This document shows, in pieces, positions 33,401 to 35,351 of a stretch of DNA of 35,351 bases; the first letter of the stretch is position 1, and every line of letters begins with the position of its first letter. The position numbers and the translations under genes are program-made. Source of the DNA: an uncultured Verrucomicrobiota bacterium (GTDB taxonomy: Bacteria; Verrucomicrobiota; Verrucomicrobiia; Opitutales; Intestinicryptomonadaceae); the NCBI GenBank assembly GCA_949293415.1, contig CASFDK010000026.1, positions 1 to 35,351 of the forward strand, given 5' to 3'. The notes under the pieces were generated by a model, which saw nothing but the letters and a program-made list of their open reading frames with translations, did not search any database and was not told the DNA's origin.

Positions 33401-33676
33401 TGGAGGCAGTTGCAGGAAATAATAGCAGCAAATAATGGTGCCTTTCCCAGAATTATCCGGAAAAGCGATGTCATAAGAGTCGAAAACGGAAGATATAAAG
33501 GTATTTGGCGTGTAATATCCATAAAAAATACAACTGCTGTCGGGATACAAATTGACTTACAAAAACCAATATATCTTGGGAAAATTAAACAGTCGCTAAA
33601 AATTAATGTCATGATAAAAACGCTACTAAAGGAAGGCTTGAAAATCCTAAAACAAAGACCAACCGGAATCGATTGA
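30467..33676 (+). CDS. cas9: Cas9 nuclease, type II-C, complete
   Basis: 1069 residues from the ATG at 30467 (MKIAFDIGYGSIGW); 24 more in-frame codons upstream are rejected because conserved sequence starts here. It cuts DNA matched by crRNA with tracrRNA. RuvC-I has Asp6; an Arg-rich bridge helix lies at about 42-68 (DRSAKRRMRNH). The recognition lobe holds FYAHNRGYDNN and PRFDNRIIPEC. RuvC-II is ITIEVVKDL with Glu536. HNH is LEIEHIIPYS with His619, plus Asn642 in VLTWPQVNAMK. RuvC-III is HLHHALDAIVMA with His808, His809 and Asp812. All catalytic residues are present and there is no frameshift, so it should be active. The length and blocks resemble Akkermansia-type II-C Cas9. Its stop overlaps the cas1 start by one base (TGATG). 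Codon use is more AT-rich than the housekeeping genes, in keeping with transfer. Confidence 0.96.
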   Translation: MKIAFDIGYGSIGWCVYLNRMGHLFPEIIGTGVFLMPETSCMAKDRSAKRRMRNHIASVRNRISSLRRVIAAMNVMSDEELDSFKDSTPWFWAAKVLATNGEFKLSWPLLWSVIRFYAHNRGYDNNCLWSSIDDETDVVRCEAANAAMEKYSTSTMAQTMCAYLEVDPLQDKPKNLKKYFKGENFAFDRKVVEMEFEAILNAHIGVLDKCDENFRELLLGNWQDVEHYGIKKPKRFTSNKGLLFGQLLPRFDNRIIPECRINGDKTPGAHCREAFRFRWLMFASNIRVIDGSSPRPLSAVEIAELDRVMSVYGSFSKTTVKSVLSKIVDFESNIESMVFTEDMDASMIADPVKKEILKVLCPSISRKLPNMEDVEAVWKHIPSFVFGNLFRFKSYSLSDIANLNGVDSVCFKQACEKLFSSCQYKTQKTESSEKTFDDVWREKVSIRKESGRAAYSREIMRKACEEILRGTDPRSEGGALYRTAEIEEKFALESIDKWSNNHLVRHRLKMLLRLLDDIVKRYADSDKTKIESITIEVVKDLTAFSGLDVTARGEKLNQMTKQHRNLSELLEANKEKIKDYKLTAGLIRKARIADDMGWTCPYTGKIYGYADLPNLEIEHIIPYSLRPSNSLESLVLTWPQVNAMKSSRTGLAFVKECQGMPVAGMPELSVVSEQNYRKFVAGLRLSKNCSFDSNGDDAKRVKRRKKLMVTEVYSEKNKTFLPSDLTQTAHLNKLAFRVVKQFYHGSGYLPKLIHIPGSITGVVRKNWNFLGTMVKACPEILKKFSDENAKEHEELLTKTEIRGITHLHHALDAIVMAMTSEVFPNTQDFYKAVLKRKPNAAEREILRNSGLFVFNNEGKWNLIEIDRAILKNIEERLCEKRVVKHIPAKMSGLKVEETLWRILDVDKNGNVRICQRKTDKSGKKIRKTESISPAKLLGFHENNIMETKLSRIKAAFQIKENFGLALDPQPKIIVFCNVWRQLQEIIAANNGAFPRIIRKSDVIRVENGRYKGIWRVISIKNTTAVGIQIDLQKPIYLGKIKQSLKINVMIKTLLKEGLKILKQRPTGID

Positions 33677-34593
33677 TGTCGTACCATATAGTTAATATCG
33701 ACGATCCAAAAGTTTGCATTAGTTGCAGGCAGGGGCAGTTGTGCTGTACGGATTCTTCCGGAAATGTTCGCAGTCTGCCTATGGAAGACGTGGCAAGCGT
33801 TGTCATTACGAGTTTTTCGCCGGTTTTGCACGGCGAATTTTTATCGCGAGCGGCGGAATTCGGCATAGCTGTAATTTTATGTAAAAATTTTCAGCCCGTT
33901 TCCATTTTAATGCCGGCAAACCGTTCAAGCGATACTTTGCTTACAAAGGCGTTTGTATGTCTCGATGAAAGACGTTCCGAAAATCTTTGGCAAAAAACCG
34001 TCGATGCAAAATGTGCAAATCAATTATTTGCGGCAACGCTATATACGGACAATTTTGGCGATTTAAAAAAGCTTTCGATTGCAAATACAATGAAATGTGT
34101 CGAAAAGGAAAGCGTTTGCGCCCGCTATTATTGGCAGTTGTTCGGTGCGGCGGTCGGCGATAAATCTTTTAACAGAGTAATACGGCAGGGCGGCGCAAAC
34201 GACTTGCTAAATTTTGGTTATGTAATGCTGACTTCGGTGGTTCTTCAAAAACTTTTTGCATACGGCTTGGACCCGTCTTTCGGAATAGGTCACAAAATTA
34301 GGGAAAGGGCGGCTCCGCTTGCGTACGATATTATGGAACCGTTCAGAGTGTTTATTGATTTGGGCGTTGTGAAGTGGATAAAAATGGGCGAGGATGCGGT
34401 TGTCGATACCGCTTTTAAAAGATTTATTACGAAATCGATGTTGAATAAAGTTCCATATATGGATGCGTCATTGGATTTGAGTCGTTGTATCGAAAAGGTG
34501 GTAGGCTCATTTAGGCGCGCGATAAAAGAGAAAGATAATCGTTATTACAAGCCGTGGACTGGACTAAATTCAAAATGGGATGGATGCTTGTAG
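33676..34593 (+). CDS. cas1: Cas1 integrase, type II-C
   Basis: 305 residues, the usual length. Cas1 with Cas2 inserts new spacers into the array. The N-terminal beta domain is complete (HIVNIDDPKVCISCRQG to EDVASVVIT). The helical catalytic domain has Glu in EKESVCARYYWQLF, His in GIGHKIRERAAPL and Asp in AYDIMEPFRVFID, the metal-binding triad. The ATG at 33676 shares its A with the cas9 stop, so the two are translationally coupled; cas2 overlaps its end. No csn2 or cas4 is present, as expected for subtype II-C. Confidence 0.96.
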   Translation: MSYHIVNIDDPKVCISCRQGQLCCTDSSGNVRSLPMEDVASVVITSFSPVLHGEFLSRAAEFGIAVILCKNFQPVSILMPANRSSDTLLTKAFVCLDERRSENLWQKTVDAKCANQLFAATLYTDNFGDLKKLSIANTMKCVEKESVCARYYWQLFGAAVGDKSFNRVIRQGGANDLLNFGYVMLTSVVLQKLFAYGLDPSFGIGHKIRERAAPLAYDIMEPFRVFIDLGVVKWIKMGEDAVVDTAFKRFITKSMLNKVPYMDASLDLSRCIEKVVGSFRRAIKEKDNRYYKPWTGLNSKWDGCL

Positions 34594-34883
34594 CTTTTGA
34601 TTTACCCGTCTCAACAAAAGACGAGCGTAAATGCGCGTCTGAATTTAGGAAATTTTTGTTGGAAGACGGCTATAAGATGATGCAGTTCAGCGTCTATGTT
34701 AGAGCCGTTGTGTCGCACGCCAGAATGGAAACACATCTTCGGCGATTAAAACATGAAATTCCACCCGACGGACAAGTGCGAGTAATTTTTATAACCCAAA
34801 GTCAATGGGAACGCTCGTATGTATGCAACGGAAAGAGCTTGATTTGCGCCGAAAAAATGCCCGAGCAAATGCAACTGTGGTAA
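34554..34883 (+). CDS. cas2: Cas2, type II-C
   Basis: 109 residues from a GTG at 34554, overlapping cas1 by 40 nt; an ATG at 34575 (MGWMLVAFDLPV) is the alternative and would give 102 residues. The GTG is favoured because the relic Cas2 also has about a dozen residues before MGW. Core strands FDLPV with the conserved Asp, DGYKMMQFSVYVRAV and GQVRVIFITQSQW form the ferredoxin-like fold of the integration complex's Cas2 dimer. Its stop codon overlaps the A-run that forms the terminator of the opposite strand. Confidence 0.93.
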   Translation: MDWTKFKMGWMLVAFDLPVSTKDERKCASEFRKFLLEDGYKMMQFSVYVRAVVSHARMETHLRRLKHEIPPDGQVRVIFITQSQWERSYVCNGKSLICAEKMPEQMQLW

Positions 34884-34919
34884 AAAAAACAGCCCACATT
34901 TGTTAAATGCGGACTGTTT
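34882..34919 (-). terminator. Strong intrinsic terminator of the pre-crRNA transcript
   Basis: On the minus strand a fully paired 15-bp stem (34919-34905 with 34901-34887, two G-U pairs, 3-nt loop) is followed by eight T (34889-34882). On the plus strand the two wobble pairs become C/A mismatches and the T-run is broken, so it is built to stop leftward transcription, that is transcription coming out of the array. Confidence 0.8.
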
Positions 34920-34973
34920 CTTGTGCGCTTGTTATGTTGCAATAGGTTGATATTTGCGTAATTGCAAATACCA
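34920..34973. other. Short flank between terminator and array
   Basis: 54 nt, AT-rich, with a small hairpin ATTTGC/GCAAAT at about 34952-34969. No degenerate extra repeat seen. Confidence 0.5.
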
Positions 34974-35351
34974 AGTTTGCCACACTAAGCATTGGAATCA
35001 AGGCAAAACATGGAATGTTAACATTGGTTTTTATTGATAAGTTTGCCACACTAAGCATTGGAATCAAGGCAAAACTTAACTGACAGTGAATTATTACAAC
35101 AATGCAGTTTGCCACACTAAGCATTGGAATCAAGGCAAAACCAGCACTCCATAAAATTGAACCCAATCCATAGTTTGCCACACTAAGCATTGGAATCAAG
35201 GCAAAACATTCGGTTAGCTGGGTTTCGGAACAAAGCGAGTTTGCCACACTAAGCATTGGAATCAAGGCAAAACATTCGGTTAGCTGGGTTTCGGAACAAA
35301 GCGAGTTTGCCACACTAAGCATTGGAATCAAGGCAAAACCGTAAAAGAAAC
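34974..35351 (-). CRISPR. CRISPR array, six 36-nt repeats with 30-nt spacers, continues beyond the window
   Basis: Repeats start at 34974, 35040, 35106, 35172, 35238 and 35304. On the plus strand each begins AGTTTGCCACAC and ends TCAAGGCAAAAC, and all six are identical. The five complete spacers are exactly 30 nt (35010, 35076, 35142, 35208, 35274); a sixth begins at 35340. Type II crRNA repeats usually start GTTTT, which occurs here on the minus strand. The anti-repeat match and the minus-strand terminator agree, so crRNAs are transcribed leftward toward cas2. The leader is probably beyond the right edge or transcription starts within repeats, as in Neisseria. Confidence 0.97.
35208..35303. 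repeat. Duplicated spacer-repeat unit in the array
   Basis: The spacers at 35208-35237 and 35274-35303 are identical over all 30 nt (both start ATTCGGTTAGCTGGG and end CAAAGCG). A 66-bp unit has been duplicated inside the array. Confidence 0.97.

Noticed and set aside
34903..35331. Minus-strand frame with repeated IPMLSVAN units
   Set aside because: Translation of the CRISPR repeats; the 66-bp period is a multiple of three, so the frame stays open.
35010..35339. Self-targeting spacers
   Set aside because: By eye none of the four different spacers matches elsewhere in the window; a database search was not possible.

Overview
The window looks like a chromosomal segment of a Verrucomicrobiota bacterium, possibly gut- or host-associated. 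The complete Cas9 at the right end shares many short blocks with what I remember of Akkermansia Cas9 (for example RFYAHNRGYDNN, NNHLVRHR, LVLTWPQVN). Rho carries a very long disordered N-terminal insertion, and the DNA is GC-rich with secreted glycosidases. I assign the phylum with fair confidence and nothing below it.

Left end (1-3300): a broken type II-C CRISPR-Cas locus. A cas9 (its 5' end lies outside the window) is cut off just before RuvC-II and joined out of frame to a cas1 lacking about its first 47 codons. An intact cas2 follows. Downstream, on the minus strand, is a tracrRNA-like gene with a consensus-like promoter and a strong terminator, and next to it one isolated 36-nt CRISPR repeat. 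A tRNA-His with its terminator closes the region.

3400-14700: a sugar-degradation block. Two tandem secreted clan GH-A-like glycosidases (paralogs) face a large lipoprotein glycosidase-like protein across a shared bidirectional terminator. Remains of an IS3-type transposase lie beyond.

14700-19200 (minus strand): a housekeeping cluster of a conserved hypothetical gene, def (peptide deformylase), coaE (dephospho-CoA kinase) and rho. 19389-23534 (plus): an AspT/YidE-type transporter, a secreted helical protein and a secreted Sel1-repeat protein. 23893-29803 (plus): a GH92 alpha-mannosidase preceded by a LacI-type operator-like palindrome, a small membrane protein overlapping an M20 peptidase by 4 nt, queD and queE (7-deazaguanine synthesis), and a second small secreted helical protein.

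Right end (29900-35351): a second, apparently complete type II-C system. It holds a tracrRNA gene on the minus strand upstream of cas9, then cas9-cas1-cas2, a minus-strand terminator, and an array of 36-nt repeats with 30-nt spacers running off the window. Two neighbouring spacers in it are identical. Between the housekeeping genes and this system sits a 44-codon fragment resembling the start of a type I Cas3, possibly a trace of a third system. The two II-C loci have different repeats, different tracrRNAs and different gene order, so they look independently acquired. The most unusual structure is the relic locus, where repeat and tracrRNA lie in tandem on one strand so that a read-through transcript could fold as a natural single-guide RNA.
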